Assembly: GCA_009760885.1 (NCBI GenBank)
Contig: CM019693.1
Span: forward strand, 43,363,433 to 43,427,432
Reading direction: 5' to 3'
DNA: 64,000 bases
Source of the DNA: Achatina immaculata
Lineage: Eukaryota; Mollusca; Gastropoda; Stylommatophora; Achatinidae
Below are positions 13,501-25,500 of this stretch, piece by piece. The stretch's first letter is position 1, and each line of letters starts with the position of its first letter. Made by a program: the position numbers and the translations under genes. A model generated the notes under the pieces. That model saw nothing but the letters and a program-made list of their open reading frames with translations, had not been told where the DNA came from and did no database searches.

Positions 13501-16500
13501 GACCCTTTTGCTGCATGGCCCACATTTAAAAGTCAAACTTTTTGCAGCCCATTAATAAAGTGCTTTATATCTGCAAGGTATAAATCTAATTTTATAAAGT
13601 ATTATGTAATATGTTCTCTACATGTTTAACTGCATATTCATTGCTACACAAAAGTTCTTTTCATTTACCTTAAAGATGGCACTGTTTCCGGCTGGATAGC
13701 ATGTCTATTCTGGCTGGAATTTGTGACAAACACACTTGAAGATCATCCTCCATGTTCATTCTTGAACAATATTTGGTTTCATGGCAGTCAAGCAGAAAAT
13801 GAAACTTCATATAAATAAGCTGTTGACAAAGGTAGAAGTTTTATCGCCAGGACTGACAAAAAAGGATATTCCAGTGGAACAGTGCACCAAAACGAAGAGA
13901 TATCCACAGTGGAGTTTTAAATTTGATTTGTAATGTGCGATCGCTGGACAGTTCTGCTAATTCTTCTTGTGCACAACCGGTTAATTCAGAGAATTCACAC
14001 TGAAAAGGATTATGAATCCAATAATACGTTTTAATGTCTTCGGGCGCAAAGTATGCATTGCGTGAAAAATGCGCAATAATTTTTTATTGTATCTACATTT
14101 TTTCTCTCTCATTTTTGGTGCTTTAAGACTTCAGTGCGGCCCACAATACTCCCTGTCATGGCCCACTTTTGTATGTAGTTGTGAATTGTGATTTTAAAAT
14201 TTTATTTGCCCTCTGTATCCTGATGTTTGCAGTCTTGCTCCAGCAATATAACTGCTGTGACATCCAATTATAATTAACGGACAATGAAACAGAAACTGAA
14301 ATAAAAGGCACAGAACAAGCTGCTCATCCAAAACTGATAAGGAATACACAAGTCAAGAGGTTAAGGATATAATGCTGAAGTGACTTTGGGTAGACTCAAG
14401 AGAGATGGCCGCAGCTGGATAAAGCAACAAAACAAAAACACAGTGGAGTGAAAGAGCGAGTGTCCCAACAAGTGTACACATGTAACGAGACTAGGACACT
14501 AATAATGAATCTAGAGCACATACCTGTCTGGGTGACTGAAATCTGCCATTATGTACATGACCTGGATAGGTGGCGCTTCAAGGTGATTCCGCAGCTTAGA
14601 ATCTTCAGATGGTTCCTCATCGACAATCAACGTTTTAGGAATATTACCTTGCTCCCTGCAGCAGATTTCATCCAAGGAAAAATAAATACTGATAAAAATT
14701 ATTTCTTTATCAATCTTTTTTTTTAAACTGTTTTATTCTGGATCATCTAGAAATGCAGATGAAGCAAAGGACAGACTTGTATGGAAAACCTTTGCTGAAG
14801 CCCCATGTTCCTTGGGTACTTAAGGTTCAGAGAGATTTTGGTTCATCTACTAGGAACTTTAGCATTCTATATCGAAGGGACTGATGCTTACTCTACTCTA
14901 TATCTTATTTTCCCACATGCACTAAAAGACTTTATCATGGTGTAATCCAGAACACCTCACCATATTAACAATTATTTTATTTTCAGAAGCGATTTTACCA
15001 AACACAAGAGTATAAAGTTCCCATCTGTTCAGCTGGATGGACTGAAGGTGATGTTAGTGGACCCTCTGACCCACATTCTTGTGTCTGGAGGTGTTTCACA
15101 TCTGACTAATTTTCTCATCTTCATCAATAAGTTCCTGACTGAGGTGGAGCCATCGAGGAGCCCAGCACCTGACAAAGCCAGGCTGGTGCAAGCCTCTAAC
15201 TCAGCGGTTCTCAGACCCTTTTGCTGCATGGCCCACATTTAAAAGTCAAACTTTTTGCAGCCCATTAATAAAGTGCTTTATATCTGCAAGGTATAAATCT
15301 AATTTTATAAAGTATTATGTAATATGTTCTCTACATGTTTAACTGCATATTCATTGCTACACAAAAGTTCTTTTCATTTACCTTAAAGATGGCACTGTTT
15401 CCGGCTGGATAGCATGTCTATTCTGGCTGGAATTTGTGACAAACACACTTGAAGATCATCCTCCATGTTCATTCTTGAACAATATTTGGTTTCATGGTAG
15501 TCAAGCAGAAAATGAAACTTCATATAAATAAGCTGTTGACAAAGGTAGAAGTTTTATCGCCAGGACTGACAAAAAAGGATATTCCAGTGGAACAGTGCAC
15601 CAAAACGAAGAGATATCCACAGTGGAGTTTTAAATTTGATTTGTAATGTGCGATCGCTGGACAGTTCTGCTAATTCTTCTTGTGCACAACCGGTTAATTC
15701 AGAGAATTCACACTGAAAAGGATTATGAATCCAATAATACGTTTTAATGTCTTCGGGCGCAAAGTATGCATTGCGTGAAAAATGCGCAATAATTTTTTAT
15801 TGTATCTACATTTTTTCTCTCTCATTTTTGGTGCTTTAAGACTTCAGTGCGGCCCACAATACTCCCTGTCATGGCCCACTTTTGGGCAGAGGCCGATGAG
15901 TTGAGAACCACTGCTCTAAGTTTACAGAACATCCTGGGTATTCAAAAAAGCCTTGAAGCAACCACTGCCTCATGAGTCTCACTGAACATTAGATTCAGTG
16001 GTCTTTGGACTGCAGGCTCCAACAGTCATCAGATAGGTTAAAGACAGCTACAAAAACAGACAGCAAAGTTACTGAAATTAAAATAAATCCATTCATATGA
16101 ACATCCTGTCACATGACCCTTTGTATATATGTCCCAGTTGGTTTATTTAACTTACTTCTCCTTCAGATGTCTACTTCCAATCCGTCGACAACGTACTTGT
16201 GCCATTTTGACAGCTAGGGAACTCGGTTTCTCAGCATAGTTGGTCATGCTACAAACATCCTGTTTGTAAATTATAGTGACACAAAACAAAAGAATTACCA
16301 TAGCAAGTTTCAATAACATTAATATTACTGGTCATACCTTCATCAAAACATTAAGTAAGTTACATTACTGACAAAATTAACACATTAATGACTTTGTCAT
16401 CAACAAAATAAATAACAGTGCAGTGCCATCAGCAAAATTAACAACAGTGATCACAATGTCCTGATAAAATTATCTAAAATGAATCTGATAAAACTATCTA

Positions 16501-19500
16501 AAATGAATCAGACGTGCAGACCAAACAGTAACTTCAGTGACTAATAGCAAGAAATGAAGGGTCATTAAATGTGCCTTTAAAGTTGGTGGCAGGATTATAA
16601 TAAGTGTGTCTTGAAACTTGGTGGCAGGATTATAATAAGTGTGCCTTGAAAGTTGGTGGCAGGATTATAATAAGTGTGCCTTGAAGGCTGGTGGCAGGAT
16701 TATAATAAGTGTGCCTTGAAGGCTGGTGGCAGGATTATAATAAGTGTGTCTTGAATGCTGGGGGCAGGATTATAATAAGTGTGCCTTGAATGCTGGAGGC
16801 AGGATTATAATAAGTGTGCCTTGAAGACTGGTGGCAGGATTATAATAAGTGTGAAAAAACAAAACAAAAACTGAGGAGTAAAATAATTTTGTTTTATATT
16901 TAGGAACGTTAAAAAAGGCTATATTTTAGTGTTCACAAACAAATAAGAGTGAAAATAACAGTAATGATTAACTTGAGCAGAACGCTGTAAATGTTAACAT
17001 TATGTCTGGTGATAATACAGGGATTCTGAATATCTCTGTCTCATAAAAGATGATTATAGTAGTCAATGTATAAAACGCATGTCTCACAATGTTGAGTCAC
17101 AAGCGACTGCTAACATGAAGGTTGACACTTTTGCTGTCTACTTGGATGAGTCAACTGAAAACTACAGGAAAATATCCCAGCATTCAGTAGGCTTGTTTGC
17201 AAAAACAAAACATCACACAATGATTTTTCATCATTAAACACAGGTTTGCCACTGACATTTTTTTTTATGTGGGCAAAGATTTTATTTCTACTCAAAATTT
17301 ATATCAAAACATTTCTAATCCACTTTATACCTACTGCAAATATAAAACACTGACGTAGGACTAAAAGCAAAGACGCTGTCCATTTGGCAGCCAGCAGCCC
17401 ATAGATGACATGGAAGTGTCAGGGCTAGCAGATCATAGCTGATCAAGACCCTATACTACTTCTCCGTTAGTACCCCCAGTATCAGACCTAGCTTGGCTAA
17501 AGAGGCAGGGATCACCACAGTCCCCATGGTGGTGGAGTAAGCTAAAGAAGTACTCCGCACCCTCTGGTTTTTAGCTACACTCTGGGACTGAAAAACACCT
17601 TCATGGCATCAGTTGCAAAGAACGCTAACTTGCAGTTCCAGAGAGACAGAAGACAAGACAACAAAAACTTGTCATGACTGAGCTGACAGTTTTACTAAAA
17701 AACAACTCAATTTTTCATCAACAAATGAGTGTCAGTCAGTCAGTCATTTGCATGTCCCTTGCGGAACTTTGCCTCCCTAACAGCACTCCTGTAGGCCTCT
17801 CAGCTGTAAGCAAGATGCCCTGCTGCTGATGCATCCATTTTCAGATCATCAATGATGTCTTGAAGCCATCCGCCTTGGTCTTCCTCTCTTTCTTTTTCCC
17901 AGTATGTACCCTTCCAAGATGGTCTTCTCTAAATTATCATGACATTTAATGTGTCTAAAATTTTTAAGTTTTCTCTGTTTAATCCTCTTTACTAGCCAAC
18001 AAATGGGTGTACAGGACAGAAAGTGAGAGACAGCAGGTGAGAAGTAGAGGCAAGAGATGACACTTTTAAAACCAGTGAAAAAGCAATTGGATTTTATAAA
18101 AAATAAATGACACTTTTCCAATGATATCTCATTTTAATTATATTGGAATAATAACAAATATGCTTTAAAACAATCTTTTTTTAACATTCATAATAAAACT
18201 TTTATTAAAAAAAGGTATGAATACAATCATTCAAGTTTTAGCTCTTGAGCTATTGAACATGTTCTTATTAATATTTGGTTTTAAATAAAATATCTCCTTA
18301 AAAACTGTTGGTGTTCCATTCAATTTGCTGCACTGAACCAACATCCAGAGCTCTGTTCTCAGTTGCTCTCACACTACCAACATCCAAGTTTCTGTTCTCA
18401 GTTGCTCTCACACTACCAACATCCAGGGCTCTGTTCTCAGTTGCTATCACACTATCAACATCCAGGGTTCTGTTCTCAGCTGCTCTCACACTACCAACAT
18501 CCAGGGTTCTGCTCTCAGTTGCTCTCACACTACCAACATCCAGGGTTCTGTTCTCAGTTGCTCTCACATTACCAACATCCAAGATTCTGTTTTCAGTTGC
18601 TCTCACATTACCAACATCCAGGGTTCTGTTCTCAGCTGCTCTCACACTACCAACATCCAGGGTTCTGCTCTCAGTTGCTCTCACACTACCAACATCCAGG
18701 TTTCTGTTCTCAGTTGCTCTCACATTACCAACATCCAAGATTCTGTTCTCAGTTGCTCTCACACTACCAACATCCAGGGTTCTGTTCTCAGTTGCTCTCA
18801 CATTACCAACATCCAGGTTTCTGTTCTCAGTTGCTCTCACACTACCAACATCCAGGGTTCTGTTCTCAGTTGCTCTCACACTACCAACATCCAGGGTTCT
18901 GTTCTCAGTTGCTCTCACACTACCAACATCCAGGGCTCTGTTCTCAGTTGCTATCCTGCTATTTTTCTTTCTTTCACATCTAAAATGCTTTCTATACAAC
19001 TTTTTTCAAGCCAATTTTTTTTACCCTTATATATTTCTGTACATGTTAGACAGATCCGTTCATAATGCACAGATGCTAAAAGCTCATGAGGCAGTTACTC
19101 TAACATATAAAACAACTTACTTCTTGTTCATGTGAAAACTTGTCATGATCCACATAAGTGAAAATCAGGTTTTTCTGTCTCTTTTTTTTCCTAAGGAGAG
19201 AGAGAAGGCCATGAGATTCACCTTTTCTGGCAACTGACTAAGTAGAAACAATACTACTATTAACCATAGTTACAGTTTCTATGACAGTGAATATGATGCG
19301 GTTAAACATTTCCCATTTACATGACAAGAATTAAGCACATAATGAAAATAATTACTCCTGTACTGCTAACAAGAATCAAACACTGCTTATGTTCTATGAA
19401 AGATGACAAAATCCTTCATCATTGTATCAGATGTCTAGAGTTTTTAGCTTTAACCACTGGAAAATCATCTGTCACCTTCAGCATAAGGTTCACCAGATAT

Positions 19501-22500
19501 GTTTTAACATTTCAACTTTTATGATCCTCTTAATTTACAAGTTTTCAATATTATTTTCTTTGTGGGAGGCAGTGAAACATGCAGATCTTTCCCGGTAATT
19601 TTGTACTTCTGTATTATCTTACATAAGTCATGAACCAGATTTTTCTTTTAAGTTTTTCAAAACAAAATTCTAACATGTTTTAAAAAAATTTTTTTAAAAA
19701 CTTCCACACTGTCTCCAGATATTTCTGGATTAATCCATGCTATAGTTCCCTGTCAAAGGTGTTCTAGCTGGTTTATTTAATTCTCAGTCTTCACACAAGT
19801 CAAATTCTTGACAAATTTGCCACAGTGAGCTAAATTTTTCTTTTCATATATAATTTATCAGTATGAACTTCTGCTGTTCCTAAAGAGAGCTTCTGTCAAA
19901 ATTTTGGTTGCTTTTGTTCACTTCTCTTTCCAATCTTTCTTCTCTTACGTGATATTCTTATTTTTGTAAATCTACATACACACTTTCATTAACCTTTACT
20001 TAACAGCGTTAGTTTTAGAGTTGTCATCATTTCATTTATTTCTTTTCGTGCCTGCTTAGCAAAAAAGTATGAACAAATTCTCTAATCCAAATAAAGAATA
20101 CTTACAGCAGCGCTGTAACATTTTGATTGTACTTGCGCTCCAGAACATTCTGGCAGTTCTCTGGTTTGCTGTAAAACTCAATTTCTCTCTGAAAAAAAAA
20201 AACAGATGTGAATATTGACCTTTTAGTCAAATAAAACAATGCACTCCTACAAACTAAAAAACAAGAAAATGATCCAATCTTTCATACACAAAGTACAAAA
20301 TTAACTTCAGCATCTTTCTTTTTCACTTTTGTTTACATCCATTTTTGTCCTAAGGAGAGAGAGAAGGCCATGAGATTCACCTTTTCTGGCAACTGACTAA
20401 GTAGAAACAATACTACTATTAACCATAGTTACAGTTTCTATGACAGTGAATATGATGCGGTTAAACATTTCCCATTTACATGACAAGAATTAAGCACATA
20501 ATGAAAATAATTACTCCTGTACTGCTAACAAGAATCAAACACTGCTTATGTTCTATGAAAGATGACAAAATCCTTCATCATTGTATCAGATGTCTAGAGT
20601 TTTTAGCTTTAACCACTGGAAAATCATCTGTCACCTTCAGCATAAGGTTCACCAGATATGTTTTAACATTTCAACTTTTTTATGATCCTCTTAATTTACA
20701 AGTTTTCAATATTATTTTCTTTGTGGGAGGCAGTGAAACATGCAGATCTTTCCCGGTAATTTTGTACTTCTGTATTATCTTACATAAGTCATGAACCAGA
20801 TTTTTCTTTTAAGTTTTTCAAAACAAAATTCTAACATGTTTTAAAAAAATTTTTTTAAAAACTTCCACACTGTCTCCAGATATTTCTGGATTAATCCATG
20901 CTATAGTTCCCTGTCAAAGGTGTTCTAGCTGGTTTATTTAATTCTCAGTCTTCACACAAGTCAAATTCTTGACAAATTTGCCACAGTGAGCTAAATTTTT
21001 CTTTTCATATATAATTTATCAGTATGAACTTCTGCTGTTCCTAAAGAGAGCTTCTGTCAAAATTTTGGTTGCTTTTGTTCACTTCTCTTTCCAATCTTTC
21101 TTCTCTTACGTGATATTCTTATTTTTGTAAATCTACATACACACTTTCATTAACCTTTACTTAACAGCGTTAGTTTTAGAGTTGTCATCATTTCATTTAT
21201 TTCTTTTCGTGCCTGCTTAGCAAAAAAGTATGAACAAATTCTCTAATCCAAATAAAGAATACTTACAGCAGCGCTGTAACATTTTGATTGTACTTGCGCT
21301 CCAGAACATTCTGGCAGTTCTCTGGTTTGCTGTAAAACTCAATTTCTCTCTGAAAAAAAAAAACAGATGTGAATATTGACCTTTTAGTCAAATAAAACAA
21401 TGCACTCCTACAAACTAAAAAACAAGAAAATGATCCAATCTTTCATACACAAAGTACAAAATTAACTTCAGCATCTTTCTTTTTCACTTTTGTTTACATC
21501 CATTTTTGTCCAGAGGATATGTTGCTTTCCCAGAAATGAAAAACTAGATCTTCTGGCTGGTCTAACTACTTCTTAGTAGCAGATGCACAAATACTGGATC
21601 TGGCAGACATCTTTAACATGTTCACTGAGGCTTTCAGGACAGAAGATTTCAACACAAACTGCAGCACAACGTCTCTGCTTATGATGAAATAACTACAGTG
21701 AAATATGTTGATACCAGATGCAAAAATTATATATGGGGAATGACAAGAACAGTAAATCATCATATAATAAGCATCTTCAGTTGCTATGCATCATGGGATA
21801 CACTGGGGGGGGGGGGTGGAGATCAAAACGCATAGGAACATGGCTGGCATTGAAGGAAGAGAATGTCATCAAAATTAATCATTTACCAGAAGTTCTAAGC
21901 ATCAGAAACTGAACAGACAAAATGTCCTCAAAACCTTTTCTTTAAGCATGTTTCATTATAACAGCATGAGGGGAAGACTTAGGAATGAACATTTTTCCAT
22001 CATGAACAAGAGGGGAAGAGTTAGGAATGAACATTTTTTTTCATCATGAACAAGAGGGAAAGAGGAATGAACATTTTTTTCAACATGAACAAGAGGGAAA
22101 GAGTTAGGAATGAACATTTTTTTTCATCATAAACAAGAGGGAAAGAGGAATGAACATTTTTTCCATCATGAACAAAAGGGAAAGAGTTAGGAATGAACAT
22201 TTTTTCCATCATGAAAAAGAGGGAATGAGGAATGAACATTTTTTCCATCATGAACAAGAGGGAAAGAGGAATTAACATTTTTTTCCATCATGAACAAGAG
22301 GGAAAGAGGAATGAACATTTTTTCCATCACTGTAAACTTCACTAAGAAACCCTGAAAATCTGCTTGGAGGGCACTGATCAGTCTTCTTACACATCTCCTG
22401 AAACAAAAAGGAAAACAGCCATGACAGTTATCTCCCATCACTAACATCATTACTGGGCAGAGCTGTAAAACCAATAGGCTCCCACAGTACCTGAAAAAAG

Positions 22501-25500
22501 GTCAAAGCACAAGATTGGCAGATAAGCTTATAAAATATGTTACCAGGGCTGGTGAGTCTCAAAGATGATCATGGCCCTTTGTGGTCTGGTGGCTGCCATT
22601 ATGGTATAGCCAATGCTGCTTTTGTGTGTGGTGCATTCACATACTGTGGAGCTGAGCAAAGGTTAGTCTTTAGACTGATCTTCACATGACATTCACTGGT
22701 CAAGAAGCTGCCCTTTTCATGACATTCACAATGACAGCTGTGTGTGCAGCAGAATCTTGTGCACCTTGCCATGCACTCAGAAACTCTTCATCTTTGGAGG
22801 GGGGCTGTTTTCTGTACAACAGAAACCATTTTTACAGCTAGTCTGATTAGCCCGGTCTCGAAACTTTCTGATACTACCCTGTGTAAAGTCATACATTAAC
22901 AGCAGAGACTGCAACTGAAGAGGAATAACGTCATATAACATGACATGGATGGCGCAGGTCAGAAGTGGTAAGAACCCTTACTAAATTTAGCCTAGAAGCC
23001 TAGACAATGGTTAATCCATCACTGCTCTCTGGTGAAAGAACAGTCACACACTGACAACAACAAAATCTCACTTGACTGAACACTTTCTGCTGCCATTCTA
23101 TGACGCACTCTTGAGCATCGTTTGATTTATTTCTCTTCACTTTTCCCAATGTCTTCAGTTCTAAGCCACTTTCTGTGGCTGACACATTCTGAACATTATC
23201 ATCTGGAAAAGTGGCTGACACTCGATTCAACGTCACCCTGAACAAAATAGTAAAAAATGCATCTTTTTTGGAATGTCTGGAATGATGATATTTTTCACTA
23301 ATGAAGCAACTAATGAGAAACAATTTTTTTCATTAATTAATATTTTCTGTTTTGTTTGCATGCAAGAAGTGGCTGCATAATGCTAGGATAAAGCAGAGAG
23401 ATACAGGAACAGCACCAGGGCATGAACTTTGATAGTTGTTTGAGCATGACTTGCTAGTAAGTATGTGTTTTAGGTACTGCAGTGCATCTGACATACCCTG
23501 CTTTTGGCAAGTTTGGTTGCATCTGACTGGTTCGTGGTTTTTTAAAAAATTGACTGGTGCATGGTTTACCTGAATAAAATTAATTCATGGTTTATATGAA
23601 ACTGACTGGTGCATGGTTTACCTGAATATTATCGCTTCATGGTTTATATGAAACTGACAGGTGCATGGTTTACCTGAATATGACTGTTTCATGGTTTATC
23701 TGAAACTGACTGGTGCATGATCTACTCACTACCTCCTGAGATGTAATAAGTGAGTGGAAACAAGAACAGCAGAAAGTAAGATGAGCACATACAAGACGAA
23801 GAACACGCAACAACCAAATACTTCAGCAAAAGCTTTTTTAGACAATTATCCAAGCTTTGAAAGGCCATGTATCAAATTTGATGAGACATTGGTTAAATCC
23901 TTGACAGAACTTAACAAAGAAAATTCATGTAAGATTTCACTGTTGCTATCTTCTTTGACTGAAAATGTCTCATATGAAACGAATAAGCTAAAGGACAATA
24001 AAGCTCTCTAAGACCACAGCGCCCTGAATCCCTGACTATACCAATGAATCATTAACTGACCTTCATTTATGTATCAGGCCATGCAGGAATCAGAGGAAAT
24101 GAAAGAGTAGATCAAATGGCTGACTCAGACATCACAGCAGACAATCAGGCAATGGAAAGAACAGACAGGCAGTGGAAAGAATAGACAGGCAGTGGAAAGA
24201 ACAGACAGGCAGTGGAAAGAATAGACAGGCAATGGAAAGAATAGACAGGCAATGGAAAGAATAGACAGGCAGTGGAAAGAATAGACAGGCAGTGGAAAGA
24301 ATAGACAGGCAATGGAAAAAATAGACAGGCAATGGAAAGAATAGACAGGCAGTGGAAAGAATAGACAGGCAGTGGAAAGAATAGACAGGCAGTGGAAAGA
24401 ACGGACAGGCAGTGGAAAGAACAGACAGGCAGTGGAAAGAACAGACAGGCAGTGGAAAGAATAGACAGGCAGTGGAAAGAACGGACAGGCAGTAGAAAGA
24501 ACAGGCAGGCAGTGGAAAGAACAGGCAGGCAGTGGAAAGAACAGACAGGCAGTGGAAAGAATAGACAGGCAGTGGAAAGAATAGACAGGCAGTGGAAAGA
24601 ATAGACAGGCAGTGGAAAGAACAGACAGGCAGTGGAAAGAATAGACAGGCGGTGGAAAGAATAGACACGCGGTGGAAAGAATAGACAAGCGGTGGAAAGA
24701 ATAGACAAGCGGTGGAAAGAATAGGCAGTGGAAAGAACAGACAGGCAGTGGAAAGAACAGACAGTCCGTGGAAAGAACAGACAGTCGGTGGAAAGAATAG
24801 ACAGGCAGTGGAAAGAACAGACAGCATAAAAGAAGATGATCGTACAAAATGCTTCACTAACAATTGTGAATCAGCATCCTCGTCAAGAATAAAGGAGTTA
24901 GGGGTGATACTTAGTGTGGCAAAACATCAATGGCTAATTAACTCTTTCCGTACCGGGCATCAATTTTTTTACACTTCCTGTACCTTCGTTGCTTACCAGG
25001 CGTCAATTTTTTTACGCTTGGTTTGTTTCAATAAAACAACCGGTGTAACATTTAGACTGTACATATTTCATCAGCGTTTCCGGTGACACTTTTCAAAATG
25101 GTGAAAGAGATACGAGCGAGAAAAAGGATGAGAAACATGGAAATTTTTCAATTTTTGACGACGTAGATAGGGGTATGGACATGGGCTGTGACCACCCCAC
25201 TGCTCTTGAATGTATCCCAAGTAGATCTAGACATATTTAGATGACTGGAGAAGTAGTTAGGAGGTTATTTCAGGCATTAATTTAGTGAGAATGCAACACA
25301 GAATCAGAATACGAGATCAACAAGTAGATCTAAACATCTCAGATGGTAAGCAGTGCATATCTAGACCTTATCGATGGTGAGCTGGGCACAATCATTGTCT
25401 AAAAACATCACATTACTTCTTTTTTCCTAAAAAACTCTGCATTTATGAAATTTTCATACATTTAGTTATATTTTGAAACATAATAAGTACACGGAAGAAC

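Larger units (their letters stand above)
12455..15884. repeat. Direct tandem duplication, 1713-bp unit, two copies
   Basis: Copy 1 spans about 12455-14167 and copy 2 about 14168-15884; equivalent points are 1713 bp apart at every place checked (for example 12811 and 14524, 13489 and 15202). The boundary shows short microhomology at tttg. Copies differ by scattered substitutions and small indels only. Each unit holds MKS1 exon 6, a LINE tail and an hAT-like element; in copy 1 the hAT right end is cut off by the duplication boundary. It could be a real recent duplication or an unresolved haplotype join in the assembly. Confidence 0.95.
19190..21510. repeat. Direct tandem duplication, about 1160-bp unit, two copies
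   Basis: Copy A spans about 19190-20348 and copy B about 20349-21510; both begin at cctaaggagagagagaaggc. They are nearly identical, with a 2-bp indel near 20676 as the clear difference. Each unit carries one copy of MKS1 exon 3 with its splice sites plus most of intron 3. The left edge is the acceptor AG of exon 4, so copy B ends in a duplicated acceptor not followed by exon 4. It could be real or an assembly artefact. Confidence 0.95.

Noticed and set aside
13329..13529. Plus-strand frame ending PSRSPAPDKARLVQ, duplicated at 15048-15242, preceded by an acceptor-like ttttattttcag
   Set aside because: It runs into the hAT-like element, is antisense within MKS1, and shows no recognisable domain; the duplication explains its two copies.
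22324..22401. Possible MKS1 exon on the minus strand (EMCKKTDQCPPSRFSGFLSE after TTTTGTTTCAG)
   Set aside because: The acceptor is good, but the peptide does not match MKS1, exon 2 joins directly to exon 3 in frame with full agreement to the vertebrate protein, and no proper donor follows before the minisatellite.
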